Assembly (NCBI GenBank): GCA_021324635.1
Contig: JAJPIS010000019.1
Coordinates: forward strand, 1-64,000
DNA from: Gemmatimonadota bacterium
GTDB taxonomy: Bacteria > Gemmatimonadota > Gemmatimonadetes > Gemmatimonadales > Gemmatimonadaceae
Direction of reading: 5' to 3'
Length of the DNA stretch: 64,000 nucleotides
Shown: positions 25,754 to 35,379 of the stretch, one piece after another
Numbering within the stretch: the stretch's first letter is position 1
Layout of the letters: each line of letters opens with the position of its first letter
The notes under the pieces: generated by a model
The model's database searches: none
What the model saw: the letters and a program-made list of their open reading frames with translations, nothing else
Told to the model about the DNA's origin: nothing
Program-made: the position numbers and the translations under genes

Positions 25754-26716
25754 ATGCTTTCTCCCCGGGCCGTGGCGGAGGCCGGACTGGTCTGGTCCGG
25801 CGTCACCCGGCTCGGGTTGCATCTGCGGCGCGGACAGACGCTCGTCCTCGCGTACCACAACGTCGTACCGGATGACGCGCCGCCCGCGGGCGATCGGTCG
25901 CTCCACCTGCGGCGTACCGGGTTCGCTCGACAGCTCGATCTGCTCACGGACTGCTGCGATGTCGTGCCGCTCGCGACCGCGCTCGGTCCGTCGCCGGCCG
26001 GCGGACGCCCGCGGGTGGCCATCACCTTCGACGATGCGTATCGCGGGGCCCTGACGCTGGCCGCGTCCGAGCTCGCGGCGCGGCGGCTGCCGGCGACGAT
26101 GTTCGTGCCGCCCGGTCTCCTGGGCGCCGACGCGTTCTGGTGGGATGTGCTCGCCGGGACGCACGGGCTCGCGCCGGAGGTTCGCGACCGCGCGCTCGGC
26201 ACCCATCGCGGCGACGGCGACGCCATCGTCGCAAGCGCGATCCGCGAGGGGCAGGTGCCGAGGGACCGATCGATTCCCGCCACGCATCGCCCGGGCACGG
26301 AGGCGGAGCTCGCGTCCTGGGCGTCGACACCGGGCCTCACCGTCGGCTCGCATACCTGGCGTCATCCCAACCTCACCCGCATACCGGCGGAGACGCTGGC
26401 CAGGGAGCTCGTGGACCCGCTCGCGTGGCTCGGGCAACGCGTCCCGGGATCGATGCTGCCGTGGATCACCTACCCCTATGGCCTATGCAGTGCGACCGTC
26501 GCGTCGGCGGCCCGCCAGGCGGGGTACGAGGGCGCCCTGCTGGTGAGCGGCGGCTGGATCTCGCGGCGCGGCGCCGACCCGTTCCGGGTGCCTCGGCTCA
26601 ACGTGCCCGCCAGTCTGTCCCTGCGCGGCTTCCGGCTTAGATTGGCGGGGCTAGTCGGCACGGCTGCCGCATCCGTGCAACAGGCCGCGACCCCCGACGC
26701 CACCCAGCTCCGCTAA
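25754..26716 (+). CDS. NodB-type polysaccharide deacetylase
   Basis: 320 residues beginning at the ATG 18 bp after the lectin lipoprotein stop. The NodB motifs are complete: ITFDDAY (catalytic and metal-binding Asp), GSHTWRH (metal His) and TYPYG. It probably de-N-acetylates a cell-surface polysaccharide. The tight spacing suggests it is co-transcribed from the riboswitch-2 promoter and so falls under c-di-GMP control if that riboswitch acts on transcription. Confidence 0.9.
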   Translation: MLSPRAVAEAGLVWSGVTRLGLHLRRGQTLVLAYHNVVPDDAPPAGDRSLHLRRTGFARQLDLLTDCCDVVPLATALGPSPAGGRPRVAITFDDAYRGALTLAASELAARRLPATMFVPPGLLGADAFWWDVLAGTHGLAPEVRDRALGTHRGDGDAIVASAIREGQVPRDRSIPATHRPGTEAELASWASTPGLTVGSHTWRHPNLTRIPAETLARELVDPLAWLGQRVPGSMLPWITYPYGLCSATVASAARQAGYEGALLVSGGWISRRGADPFRVPRLNVPASLSLRGFRLRLAGLVGTAAASVQQAATPDATQLR

Positions 26717-26794
26717 CTTCATGGGGGGCTGTAGCTTGCCAGGCATCCGCCGGGCGGCGATCGAGGCCACCTCCTTGCAAGTGGGAAGCGCCGA

Positions 26795-28303
26795 ATGAGG
26801 TCTGCCGCTCGATCCGCCCGGAGCGCCCCCGATCTGCGGCGGGTGCCGCGCGTCGCGCCCGCCACGCGGGCGGGTGCCGCGGCGCGCGCGTGGACCGCCG
26901 GCACGATGCGGATCGCCCGCGATCCGTTTCACGTCGCGCTGCTCGTCCTCATCGTGCTCAACATCAGTCGCCTGCACATGCAGTTCCCGGTGCTCAAGGC
27001 GATGCGGCCGGCGCTCATCATGACGCTGGTGGCGGGCGTGCTGGCGTTCATGCGTCCCGGCTCGCTCTCCCGGCGGCCGCTGCTGGCGACCTGGCCGGCC
27101 AAGGGGGTGCTGGCGTTCCTCGTTCTCGCCTGCTGCTCCGCGCTGCTTGGCATCTCGCAGGGGCATTCCGCCGTCTTCATCCTGAACGTCTACGGCAAGA
27201 CGATCATCTTCGCGCTGCTGATCGTCGCCTCCGTGCGCACGGCGCGTGACCTGTACGCCGTCCTCTGGGCCTTCGTGCTCAGCGCCGGCTGGCTCGCGTA
27301 CACGTCGCTGTTCGTCTTCAAGCTGGAGATGTATCACGGCTACGAGCGTCTCGCGAATCTCGATACCTACGATGCCAACGATGTCGGCCTCGTCATGCTC
27401 GTCGGGCTCGCCCTCACGTTGCTGGCGTTCCAGACGGCGCGGCGGCCCGGCAAGCTGGTGTGCGGCTTTCTCCTGGCCGGGATCGGCGCCACGATCGCCA
27501 AGTCGGGGTCGCGCGGCGCGTTCGTCGGCTTGCTCGCCCTCGGGGCCGCGCTCCTCCTGCTCAGCGACCGCGTCCCGGTCGTGAAGCGGCTCGGCTTCGT
27601 CGCGGTCACCGCGCTCGGGATGCTCATCTTCGCGCCGCCGGGCTACTGGCAGCAGATGCAGACGATCGAGAACCCCAGGGCCGACTACAACTGGAACACG
27701 GTGAATGGCCGCCGCGAGGTGGCGATCCGCGGGCTGGGGTACATGGCGAGTTACCCGATGTTCGGCATCGGCATCAACAATTTCGCATTGGCCGAATGCA
27801 CGATCTCGGTCAAGGCCAAGAACTACGTGGCCGGCGAAGGCATTCGCTGTACCCCGCCCCACAATGCGTACATCGAGGCGGCCGCCGAGACCGGGATTCC
27901 TGGTGGCCTGCTCTGGATCGCCATGGTGCCCGGCGGCGTCGTCTGGCTCCTTCGACTGCGGCGCCGCATCCCGCGAAGCTGGGTGACCGGTGACGCCGAG
28001 CAGCGCTTTCTCTACCTCTGCACCGTGTACGGCGCCGTCATGCTCGTCGGATACTCGGTCGGCTCCTTCTTCCTCTCGTTCACGTGGTACGACTGCTCCT
28101 ACTACATATTCGCCTTCCTCGCCGGCCTGCAGGTCGCGATCGACGAGAAGATGCGCCGCTCCCTCGCGGTCCCCGTAGCGGCCTCCGCGATCCCGGCGGC
28201 TCCTGTGGCCCCTGTGGGCCCGGCGGCGCCGGTGGTCCCCGTGCCGGTCCCGCGCCCTGGTCCCGCCCGCCCGCATGACGCGCGTGCTGGTTACCGACGG
28301 TGA
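26795..28303 (+). CDS. O-antigen ligase / Wzy-like polymerase
   Basis: A 502-residue polytopic protein with about eleven transmembrane helices and a large periplasmic loop. The Wzy_C-type signature lies in that loop (GSRGAFVGLL, then MFGIGINNFALAE and PPHNAYIEAAAETG). Proteins of this type ligate or polymerise lipid-linked glycan repeats. The first 35 residues are Arg/Ala-rich, so translation might start at the internal ATG (MRIARDPFH). The C-terminus is a Pro/Val/Ala tail that overlaps the next gene by 29 bp. Confidence 0.83.
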   Translation: MRSAARSARSAPDLRRVPRVAPATRAGAAARAWTAGTMRIARDPFHVALLVLIVLNISRLHMQFPVLKAMRPALIMTLVAGVLAFMRPGSLSRRPLLATWPAKGVLAFLVLACCSALLGISQGHSAVFILNVYGKTIIFALLIVASVRTARDLYAVLWAFVLSAGWLAYTSLFVFKLEMYHGYERLANLDTYDANDVGLVMLVGLALTLLAFQTARRPGKLVCGFLLAGIGATIAKSGSRGAFVGLLALGAALLLLSDRVPVVKRLGFVAVTALGMLIFAPPGYWQQMQTIENPRADYNWNTVNGRREVAIRGLGYMASYPMFGIGINNFALAECTISVKAKNYVAGEGIRCTPPHNAYIEAAAETGIPGGLLWIAMVPGGVVWLLRLRRRIPRSWVTGDAEQRFLYLCTVYGAVMLVGYSVGSFFLSFTWYDCSYYIFAFLAGLQVAIDEKMRRSLAVPVAASAIPAAPVAPVGPAAPVVPVPVPRPGPARPHDARAGYRR

Positions 28304-29486
28304 CGAGCGCGCCGCCCTCGCCGTGGTTCGCTCGCTCGGCAGGGCCGGGTGCTCGGTGCACGTCTGCGGGGCACGCCGGCGGACGCTGGCGGCGCTCTCG
28401 CGCCGCGCCGTAGCCGGCGTCGCGACTCCCGATCCACTCCGCGCGCCGGGGCGCTTCGCCGACACCGTCGCGTCCTATGTCGCCGCCCATGGGATCGACG
28501 TCGTGCTGCCGATCGCGGAGCCCGCGCTGCTCGCCATCCTCGGCGCCCGGGAGCAATTCGGCGACGCGATCATCCCGTTCCCGGACCTCGACACCGTGCG
28601 CGCCATCAACGACAAGCGGGCACTTCGCTCCGTGGCGGAAGGCATCGGGATCGCCTTCCCGCCGCAGTGGGAGCTGGGCGCGGCGGCCGACTTGGACCGG
28701 CTCGGCGTTGACGCGCTCCCCTTCCCGGTCGTCCTCAAGCCGTCGCGATCGGTGGGCGAAGAGGATGGGCAGCGATCCAAGCAGACGGTCCGTCACGCCC
28801 GCGGCGCCGCGGAGCTCCGGGAACGGGTCGCCCGGCTCCCGCGCGCCGCGTTCCCGCTGCTCATTCAACAGCGCCTCGTCGGCCCGGGACGCGGCGTCTT
28901 TCTCCTGCGATGGGACGGGAAAACGATCGCGTCGTTCTCGCACGAACGCCTGCGCGAGAAGCCGCCGTCCGGCGGCGTCAGCGTCTATTCCGAAGCGGTC
29001 ACGCCCGACGGGGCCCTCATCGCGCGCTCCGAGCGGTTGCTGGATGCGTTCGCCTGGAACGGCGTCGCCATGATCGAGTACAAGATCGACGCGGCGTCGG
29101 GTACGCCCTACCTCATGGAGATCAACGGGCGCTTCTGGGGCTCGCTCCAGCTCGCGATCGACGCGGGCGTCGACTTTCCGGCGCTGCTCCTCGACTGCGC
29201 GCTGGGCCGCGTACCGGCCACCCCGGCTCCGGCGCCGCCGACCGGCGGCGCCCCGTATCGGACCGGGACGCGGTCCCGGTGGTGGTGGGGTGAGGTCGAC
29301 CACGTCCTCGCTCGGCTCCGCCGCTCCGATGCCGAGCTCGCACTCCCCCCCGGCGCCCCGTCCCGGGCCGCGACCCTCGCCCAGTTTTTCGCCCGCTGGC
29401 GCGCCGACGAGCGCGACGCGGTGTTCCGGCTCGCCGACCCGCTGCCGTTCCTCTACGAGTCCGTCCAGTGGCTGCGCCGGCGATAG
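28275..29486 (+). CDS. ATP-grasp family ligase
   Basis: 403 residues with a Rossmann-like N-terminus (VLVTDGDERAALAVVRSLGRAG) and an ATP-grasp core: FPVVLKPSRSVG, LIQQRLVGPGRGVF and the metal site LMEINGRFWGSL. ATP-grasp enzymes couple ATP hydrolysis to carboxylate-amine or carboxylate-thiol ligation through an acyl phosphate. The substrate is unknown. The gene overlaps those on both sides, forming a tight unit with the PHP and MBOAT genes that probably adds a substituent to the polysaccharide. Confidence 0.82.
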   Translation: MTRVLVTDGDERAALAVVRSLGRAGCSVHVCGARRRTLAALSRRAVAGVATPDPLRAPGRFADTVASYVAAHGIDVVLPIAEPALLAILGAREQFGDAIIPFPDLDTVRAINDKRALRSVAEGIGIAFPPQWELGAAADLDRLGVDALPFPVVLKPSRSVGEEDGQRSKQTVRHARGAAELRERVARLPRAAFPLLIQQRLVGPGRGVFLLRWDGKTIASFSHERLREKPPSGGVSVYSEAVTPDGALIARSERLLDAFAWNGVAMIEYKIDAASGTPYLMEINGRFWGSLQLAIDAGVDFPALLLDCALGRVPATPAPAPPTGGAPYRTGTRSRWWWGEVDHVLARLRRSDAELALPPGAPSRAATLAQFFARWRADERDAVFRLADPLPFLYESVQWLRRR

Positions 29487-30313
29487 CGGCGCAGGCGCCG
29501 CGCGGCGGGGCGGGAGCGGCGACGTCCCGGCGTCAGGCCATCGGCATTGTCCACGTGCACAGCGCCTACTCGCACGATGGACGCGACCCGCTCGACCGGC
29601 TGCGCGACCGCGCCCGGGCGCTGGGCATCCGGTTCGTCGCTTTGACCGACCACGCCGAGGACTTCGACCACGACCGCTTCGAGCGCTTCCGGGCCGAGTG
29701 CGCGGCGCGCTCGGATGCGACGGTCAGCCTCATCCCGGGGCTGGAGTTCCGCTTCGCCGGCTACCGGGGGCTGCACCTGCTCGCCTGTGGGCTCGAGCGA
29801 TGGGTGAGTCCCGAGACGCCGGAGGCGTTCATCGCCGACGTCACGCCGGTCGCGGCGCTCACGGTCATGGCGCATCCGGTGCTGGCATCCTACCGTCCGC
29901 CCGCCGCCGTGCGCGCGGGGATCGGCGCGATCGAGGTCTGGAACGCCGCCTACAACACGCGCTACCTCCCTGATCCGCGCGCCATGGCCCTGCTGCGCGA
30001 CATCCGCGCGACGCGCCCCGCCGTCGTCGCCGTCGCCGGCCTCGACCAGCACGACGCCGCCAACGACCGTCGGACGCGGATCGTGCTCCAGCACGAGGAC
30101 GACCTCGCCGATCCGCTGGCGGCGATGCGAGCCGCCCGGTTCACGAACCGCGGTTTGACGATGTCCTTCGGGGCACGCGTCGACTGGCCGGCAGCGGGCC
30201 TCGCCACTCTCGCCGCGGCGCGCGCCGTGCTCGACGGCATCGAGCAGACGCAGGAACGCGTCACCCGCGCCTGGCGGCGCCGTGCGCGACCCACGCCGCC
30301 GTTGGGCCGGTAA
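29468..30313 (+). CDS. PHP domain metal-dependent hydrolase
   Basis: 281 residues from a GTG inside the end of the ATP-grasp gene. The PHP signature is clear: IVHVHSAYSHDG, ALTDHAEDF, LIPGLEFRF and a later VAGLDQHD. PHP proteins use two or three metal ions to hydrolyse phosphoesters. Translational overlap with the ATP-grasp gene and a 5-bp gap to the MBOAT gene suggest it serves the same modification step. The substrate is not deducible. Confidence 0.82.
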   Translation: MAAPAIAAQAPRGGAGAATSRRQAIGIVHVHSAYSHDGRDPLDRLRDRARALGIRFVALTDHAEDFDHDRFERFRAECAARSDATVSLIPGLEFRFAGYRGLHLLACGLERWVSPETPEAFIADVTPVAALTVMAHPVLASYRPPAAVRAGIGAIEVWNAAYNTRYLPDPRAMALLRDIRATRPAVVAVAGLDQHDAANDRRTRIVLQHEDDLADPLAAMRAARFTNRGLTMSFGARVDWPAAGLATLAAARAVLDGIEQTQERVTRAWRRRARPTPPLGR

Positions 30314-30318
30314 CGCGC

Positions 30319-31707
30319 ATGCTGTTCAACAGCGTCGTCTTCATCTTCGGCTTCCTGCCGATCACGTATGGGGTCTTCTGGTCGCTGCGGTCGGCCCAGG
30401 CGCGGTACCGGTGGCTGACGGTCACCGGCTACGTGTTCTATGGGTACTGGAGCGCGCGGTTCTGCATCCTGATGGCGTTCTCCACGCTCGTGAGCTATCT
30501 CGCCGGACTCGGGTTCCTCCGGTGGGACGACCCCAGGCGCCGCAAGCTGTGCCTCATCATCCCGATCACGGTCGACCTCTCGCTGCTCGGGTTCTTCAAG
30601 TACGCCAACTTCGGTGCCGCGAGCGTCGCGCACCTGCTCGATGCGTTCGGCGCCGGTGTGCGTGCGCCCCATCTCGACATCGTGCTCCCGATCGGCATCT
30701 CGTTCTACACGTTCCACACGATCAGCTACATCGTCGACAGTTACCGGCGCACGATCCGCCCGACCCGCAACTTCTTCGAGTTCGCGGCCTACGTCTCGCT
30801 CTTCTCGCAGCTCGTCGCCGGCCCGATCGTCCGCTTCCGGCAGATCGAGGCGGATCTCGAGGCGATCGACCGGCGCGACCCGCAGCGCTGGCTCTGGACC
30901 GGGCTCTCCTTCTTCTGCGTCGGGCTGGTCGAGAAGGTGCTCATCGCCGACTCACTCGCGGCCTTCGTCGACCCGGCGCTGGCGAGTTACCACGCCCTCT
31001 CGACCCTCGGCGCCTGGCTGGCCATGATCGGCTACAGCCTCCAGCTCTACTTCGATTTCTCCGGCTACAGCACGATGGCGGCCGGCCTCGGGTACCTCTT
31101 CGGCCTGCACATCCCGCAGAACTTCAACTCGCCGTACAAGTCACTCGACCCGTCGGACTTCTGGCGCCGGTGGCACATCTCGCTCTCGACCGTGCTCCGC
31201 GACTATCTCTACATCCCGCTCGGCGGGAACCGGCACGGCACGTTCAACACGTACCGCAACCTCATGCTGACGATGCTCCTCGGAGGGCTCTGGCACGGTG
31301 CGGCGTGGACGTTCGTCGCGTGGGGCGCCTATCACGGCGGGCTGCTGTGTGCCTATCGGGTCGCCGGCCGCGCGTGGGACCGCCTGCCAGCGGCCGCTCG
31401 GCAGGTCGCGATGGCCCTCCTCGCCGTCCTCGGCTGGGTGCTCTTCCGGTCGACGGACTTCGGCATGGCGCGCCGGCTCTTCGGCACGATGTTGACCTGG
31501 ACGCCGGGCACGGTGCCGGTCAACACCGCGCTCGCCCTCCCCGTGCTCCTCCTCGCGACCTGGTGGGCGATGGTCGGCCCGAACCCCTTCGAGATGCATC
31601 TCGCGCCACGGTTCCGGACGCGGCTCGTTCTGGCGGCCACGTTCGGCGCCGCGCTGGCGCTCATCGTGAGCTCGCGGCCATCCCCATTCCTGTACTTCCA
31701 ATTCTGA
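30319..31707 (+). CDS. MBOAT family O-acyltransferase (AlgI-like)
   Basis: 462 residues and about eleven transmembrane helices. The AlgI-type signatures are present: NFNSPYKSLDPSDFWRRWHI, then LGGLWHGAAWTFVAWGAYHG with the catalytic His. Such proteins move acetyl groups across the membrane for O-acetylation of polysaccharides such as alginate or cellulose. The next gene encodes an SGNH protein, the usual AlgJ/AlgX-like partner, so the pair probably acetylates the product of this locus. Confidence 0.92.
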   Translation: MLFNSVVFIFGFLPITYGVFWSLRSAQARYRWLTVTGYVFYGYWSARFCILMAFSTLVSYLAGLGFLRWDDPRRRKLCLIIPITVDLSLLGFFKYANFGAASVAHLLDAFGAGVRAPHLDIVLPIGISFYTFHTISYIVDSYRRTIRPTRNFFEFAAYVSLFSQLVAGPIVRFRQIEADLEAIDRRDPQRWLWTGLSFFCVGLVEKVLIADSLAAFVDPALASYHALSTLGAWLAMIGYSLQLYFDFSGYSTMAAGLGYLFGLHIPQNFNSPYKSLDPSDFWRRWHISLSTVLRDYLYIPLGGNRHGTFNTYRNLMLTMLLGGLWHGAAWTFVAWGAYHGGLLCAYRVAGRAWDRLPAAARQVAMALLAVLGWVLFRSTDFGMARRLFGTMLTWTPGTVPVNTALALPVLLLATWWAMVGPNPFEMHLAPRFRTRLVLAATFGAALALIVSSRPSPFLYFQF

Positions 31708-31724
31708 CGCCCGCGAGTCCGGCC

Positions 31725-32984
31725 GTGACGGTGGAGACCTCCGAGGATCTGCGGCGCGCCGACCCGTTGCCGCTCGCCGGTGTTGCCGCCGTGCGCGCGC
31801 TCGGGCGTTGGGCCCTGACGCTCCTGGTGGTGGCGGTCGCCTGTGAGGGAACCACGCGCGTCGACGATTGGGTCCGGTTCAGGACTCCGCTCACGTCCCC
31901 GATCGCGGTCGAGGAGGATCTCCTCGTGCGGGACGGGCTCGGCGAGCATGGACGCCCGGGCGCCCGATACCAGAAGTGGATCCTCAACAACGTCGGGATG
32001 CGCGGGCCCGACGTGCGCATCCCCAAGCCCGATCACACGCTGCGCGTCGTTACCGCCGGCGCGTCGGAGACCTTTGGCCTCTACGAGAGCCCCGGTCGCG
32101 AGTACCCGCGGCAGCTCGAGGACTCGCTGCGTGCCGCGATGACGCGCGACGGCTGCACCGGCGTCCGTGCCGAGGTCGTGAACGCCGCCATCTTCGGCAT
32201 GTCGCTGCCGTCCGTCGACCAGGACCTGCGGACCCGCGTCGCGCCCCTCCGGCCCGACGTGGTTGTCCTCTATCCGACACCGGTCCAGTATCTCGCCGAC
32301 GCCGTCCCGCGGCCGGCGCCGCTCGCCCCCGGCGTGGACGATGTGGAGCCCTGGTACGGCGTCCTCCGCCCACGGGCTCTCGCGCTGGCCCGCGAGCAGG
32401 CGAAGGCGATGCTTCCGAGCTGGCTCATGACCTGGCTGCGTCGCCGCGACATCGCTGACGCGATCGCCGGGGAGCCGCCCGGCTGGCGGTTCACCAGCGT
32501 ACCGGCCGATCGTCTCGCGGCCTACGACCGGGATCTCCGCCACGCGATCGCCACCGTCCGAGCGATCGGCGCCGTGCCGATCGTCATGACGCACGTGAAC
32601 CGTTTCATGGCGCCCGGCATTCGCGATTCGGCCGAGTTGACGACGTGGGGTCGGTTCTATCCGCGGGCGACGGAGCAGACGGTCGCTGCCTTCGATGCCG
32701 CGGCCGTCCCGGTGACCGTGCAGGCCGCCCGCGAGTCCGGTGCCGCGACCGTGTCGCTCGCCGACGCGGTGCGGCGGCAGCCGCCGGGGACGGGTGCGCG
32801 ACTGTTCGGCGACTATGCCCACTTCTCGGACGCGGGCTCGGCGCTCGTTGCGGGTGCGCTCGTGCCCGCGATCGTGCAAACGGCGCCGGCTCGCGCGCTG
32901 TGCGCCACGACCAGGCCCGCGGTTGCCGCCGCTGCCGCTGCCGCTGCGACCTCCGCCGCCCCCACCGGCGCGGGTCGGCAATGA
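31725..32984 (+). CDS. SGNH/GDSL-type O-acetyl transfer protein
   Basis: About 419 residues from a GTG at 31725. An N-terminal membrane anchor (ALTLLVVAVACEG) is followed by an SGNH-like domain with VVTAGASETFG (block I, candidate Ser) and GDYAHFSDAG (block V Asp-x-x-His). Placed 17 bp after the MBOAT gene, it is probably the periplasmic partner that delivers acetyl groups to the glycan. The block I GAS is a variant of the usual GDS. Confidence 0.78.
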   Translation: MTVETSEDLRRADPLPLAGVAAVRALGRWALTLLVVAVACEGTTRVDDWVRFRTPLTSPIAVEEDLLVRDGLGEHGRPGARYQKWILNNVGMRGPDVRIPKPDHTLRVVTAGASETFGLYESPGREYPRQLEDSLRAAMTRDGCTGVRAEVVNAAIFGMSLPSVDQDLRTRVAPLRPDVVVLYPTPVQYLADAVPRPAPLAPGVDDVEPWYGVLRPRALALAREQAKAMLPSWLMTWLRRRDIADAIAGEPPGWRFTSVPADRLAAYDRDLRHAIATVRAIGAVPIVMTHVNRFMAPGIRDSAELTTWGRFYPRATEQTVAAFDAAAVPVTVQAARESGAATVSLADAVRRQPPGTGARLFGDYAHFSDAGSALVAGALVPAIVQTAPARALCATTRPAVAAAAAAAATSAAPTGAGRQ

Positions 32985-34282
32985 GCGCCCGAGTCGGACA
33001 GGCACGGGACGGCGGGCATGAGAGCCCGGGCGGAGCCGCACTCGTCTATCTCTGGGACGCCGATTATCCCTGGGACGTGCGGGCCGAGAAGGTCTGCGCG
33101 ACCTGCACGAGCGCGGGATACGACGTCCACATCGTCGCCCGGAATCGCGCCTGGAGGCCGACCCGCGAACGCCTGGCCGAAGGCATCGTCCACCGTCTGC
33201 GGCCCTGGCGCTGGCTCGGGCGCCGGCTCGACGCGTTGCTGAGCTTTCCGGCGTTCTGCAATCCTCGATGGGTCCTGCATCTCTGGCGGGTGGTCCGGGG
33301 GGTTCGGCCATCGGTGCTGGTCGTCCGGGATCTGCCGCTGTGCCCGACGGCGATCTGGGTCGGGCGCTGGCTCGGCGTGCCGGTCGTTCTGGACATGGCC
33401 GAGAACTATCCGGCGATGATGCGCAAGAACTTCGAGGCCGGGCGGCAGCGCCCGATCGACTATCTCGTCCGGAACCCCGCGGTGGTCGCCCGGGTCGAGC
33501 GCTACTGCCTCCCGCGGCTGGACCGGATCCTCGTGGTGGTGGAAGAATCGGCCGCGCGATTGGAGCGACTCGGCGTCCCCGCACCTCGGGTGAGCCTCGT
33601 TTCCAATACGCCGCCGCTCGCCAGGGTGGACGGGCGGCCGCCCGTGCGGGCGGGTGATCAGGGTGGACCGCTGACGCTGGTCTATGTCGGGATCCTCGAG
33701 GTGCCGCGGGGCATCGCCGACCTCCTCGAGGCCGTGGCCCTCCTTCGCTCCGCACCACAGGCCGTCCGCGCGGTGGTGATCGGCACTGGCCGTGATGCGG
33801 CCGTCTTTCACGCGCGCGCGGCCGAGCTCGGCCTGACCTCGGCCGAGGTCACCTTTCACGGCCATCTCGCGTCGCACGAGGACGTGCGCCGACTCGTCCG
33901 CAGCGCGGACATCGGCGTCCTCCCGCACCGGGTCTCCGAGGCCTGGAACACGACGATCCCCAACAAGCTGTTCGACTACATGGCTGCCGAGCTCCCGGTG
34001 ATCACGTCCGACGCCGCGCCGTTCGCTCGGATCGTGCGGGAGACCGGCGCCGGGGTCGTCTTCCGGTCGCGCGACCCCGCGTCGCTCGCCGACGCTGTGC
34101 GGGCGATGTCCGATCCCGCGCGCCGGCGCGCGTTCGGTGCCGCGGGACTGGCCGCCGTGCGGCAGCGTTACCACTGGGAGTACGACGCCCGCGCGCTCCT
34201 GGCGGCGCTCGACAGTGTCCGAGCGCGTGCCACGGCGACGGCCGGCACGGCGTCGCACACGCTGGAGCGTGCGGCCTCATGA
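32981..34282 (+). CDS. glycosyltransferase family 4-like
   Basis: 433 residues from an ATG overlapping the SGNH stop (ATGA). It has a GT-B two-domain form. The N-terminal half contains LVVRDLPLCPTA and VVLDMAENYP; the C-terminal half has LVYVGILEVPRGIADLLEA and the nucleotide-sugar site IPNKLFDYMAAELPVI. It likely adds a sugar to the lipid-linked repeat unit in the cytoplasm. Donor and acceptor are unknown. Confidence 0.88.
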   Translation: MSARVGQARDGGHESPGGAALVYLWDADYPWDVRAEKVCATCTSAGYDVHIVARNRAWRPTRERLAEGIVHRLRPWRWLGRRLDALLSFPAFCNPRWVLHLWRVVRGVRPSVLVVRDLPLCPTAIWVGRWLGVPVVLDMAENYPAMMRKNFEAGRQRPIDYLVRNPAVVARVERYCLPRLDRILVVVEESAARLERLGVPAPRVSLVSNTPPLARVDGRPPVRAGDQGGPLTLVYVGILEVPRGIADLLEAVALLRSAPQAVRAVVIGTGRDAAVFHARAAELGLTSAEVTFHGHLASHEDVRRLVRSADIGVLPHRVSEAWNTTIPNKLFDYMAAELPVITSDAAPFARIVRETGAGVVFRSRDPASLADAVRAMSDPARRRAFGAAGLAAVRQRYHWEYDARALLAALDSVRARATATAGTASHTLERAAS

Positions 34283-35379
34283 GCGGCGCGGGTTTCGTCG
34301 CTCCCGAGGAGCAGGGGGACGGGGGAGGGGGCATCTCCGTCATCATTCCCACGTACAACCGTGCCGACCTGCTCCCCCGCGCCATCGCGTCGGCGCTCGG
34401 TCAGAGCCGTCCGCCGTGCGAGGTCATCGTCGTCGACGACGGCTCGACCGACGATACCGCCGCGCGGTGCGCCGAGTGGGGCGATCGCATCCGGTATCTG
34501 CGGATGACCAACAGCGGTGTGGCCGCGGCCCGGAACGCCGGGATGGCGCTCGCCGTCGGCGACTGGATCGCGCTCCTCGACTCCGACGACGCCTGGGAGC
34601 CGACCAAGCTCGAGGTGCAGATGGCGGCCCACGCCCGCACGCCGGAGGCGGCGTGGTCGGTCACCGGATGCGAGGTCGTCGACGCGAGCGACGCGGTCCG
34701 CGCCGGCCCTCGCAGCTTCGCGGGCGCCTTTCTCGTCTTTCAGGAGCTCGGGCGCGATCCGGAGGCGGCGTTCGACGAGCATCTGACGCGCGTCGAGGTG
34801 ACCGCCGCCGGCGGCCGGCACCTCTGCTTCACGGGCGATCTCTTCGGCCTCCTCTTCCACGGCAACGTGTGTTTGCCCTCATCGGCCGTGATCCACCGGC
34901 GGGTGCTCGAGCGGCTCGGGCCGTTCGATCCATCGTTGCGTGTGGCCGAGGAGACCGAGTTCTTCCACCGCGTCGCCTCCGCATTCCCGGTGACGATCGT
35001 GATGTCACCGCTCGTTCGGTATCGCGCGGCCCAGGAGGGCTCGCTGACCGCCGGCGTCAACATCGGACGGCTCACGGAGGCTGCGCTCCACAGCCTCGAC
35101 GCCGCCGCTCGGCTGCGTGCGCTCTCGCCGGTCGAGGAGCGAGCCCGGGTCGCGGGACGGCGGAAGCTGCTTCTCCGCCTCGCCTACGCGCAGCTCAGTG
35201 TTCGCGACGGAGCGGCGGCGCGCCGCACCCTGCGCCGGCTCGCGGCGGACCGCCTGCCCTTCGGGCGCCGGGGCGCCGCGATCTGGGCGGCCAGCCTGCT
35301 GCCCGCGCCGGCGCTGGCGGCCATGCACGCCGGGAAGCGGCTGCTGCGCCGCAGGCGCGCGCGCCGGGGCGCCTCGTGA
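34279..35379 (+). CDS. glycosyltransferase family 2
   Basis: 366 residues, overlapping the previous gene by 4 bp. The GT-A core is clear: SVIIPTYNRADLLPRAI, VIVVDDGSTDDT and the metal-binding DSDD in ALLDSDDAW. The C-terminal 110 residues are Arg-rich and helical, without a recognised domain. It is part of a four-gene overlapping chain (SGNH, GT4, GT2, GT4). Confidence 0.9.
   Translation: MSGAGFVAPEEQGDGGGGISVIIPTYNRADLLPRAIASALGQSRPPCEVIVVDDGSTDDTAARCAEWGDRIRYLRMTNSGVAAARNAGMALAVGDWIALLDSDDAWEPTKLEVQMAAHARTPEAAWSVTGCEVVDASDAVRAGPRSFAGAFLVFQELGRDPEAAFDEHLTRVEVTAAGGRHLCFTGDLFGLLFHGNVCLPSSAVIHRRVLERLGPFDPSLRVAEETEFFHRVASAFPVTIVMSPLVRYRAAQEGSLTAGVNIGRLTEAALHSLDAAARLRALSPVEERARVAGRRKLLLRLAYAQLSVRDGAAARRTLRRLAADRLPFGRRGAAIWAASLLPAPALAAMHAGKRLLRRRRARRGAS

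Noticed and set aside
23672..26716. Open frame of about 1000 codons on the plus strand spanning the Ig-like lipoprotein gene in another frame
   Set aside because: It is an Arg/Gly/Ala-rich shadow of GC-rich coding DNA. Only its last 320 codons, from 25754, read as a real deacetylase.
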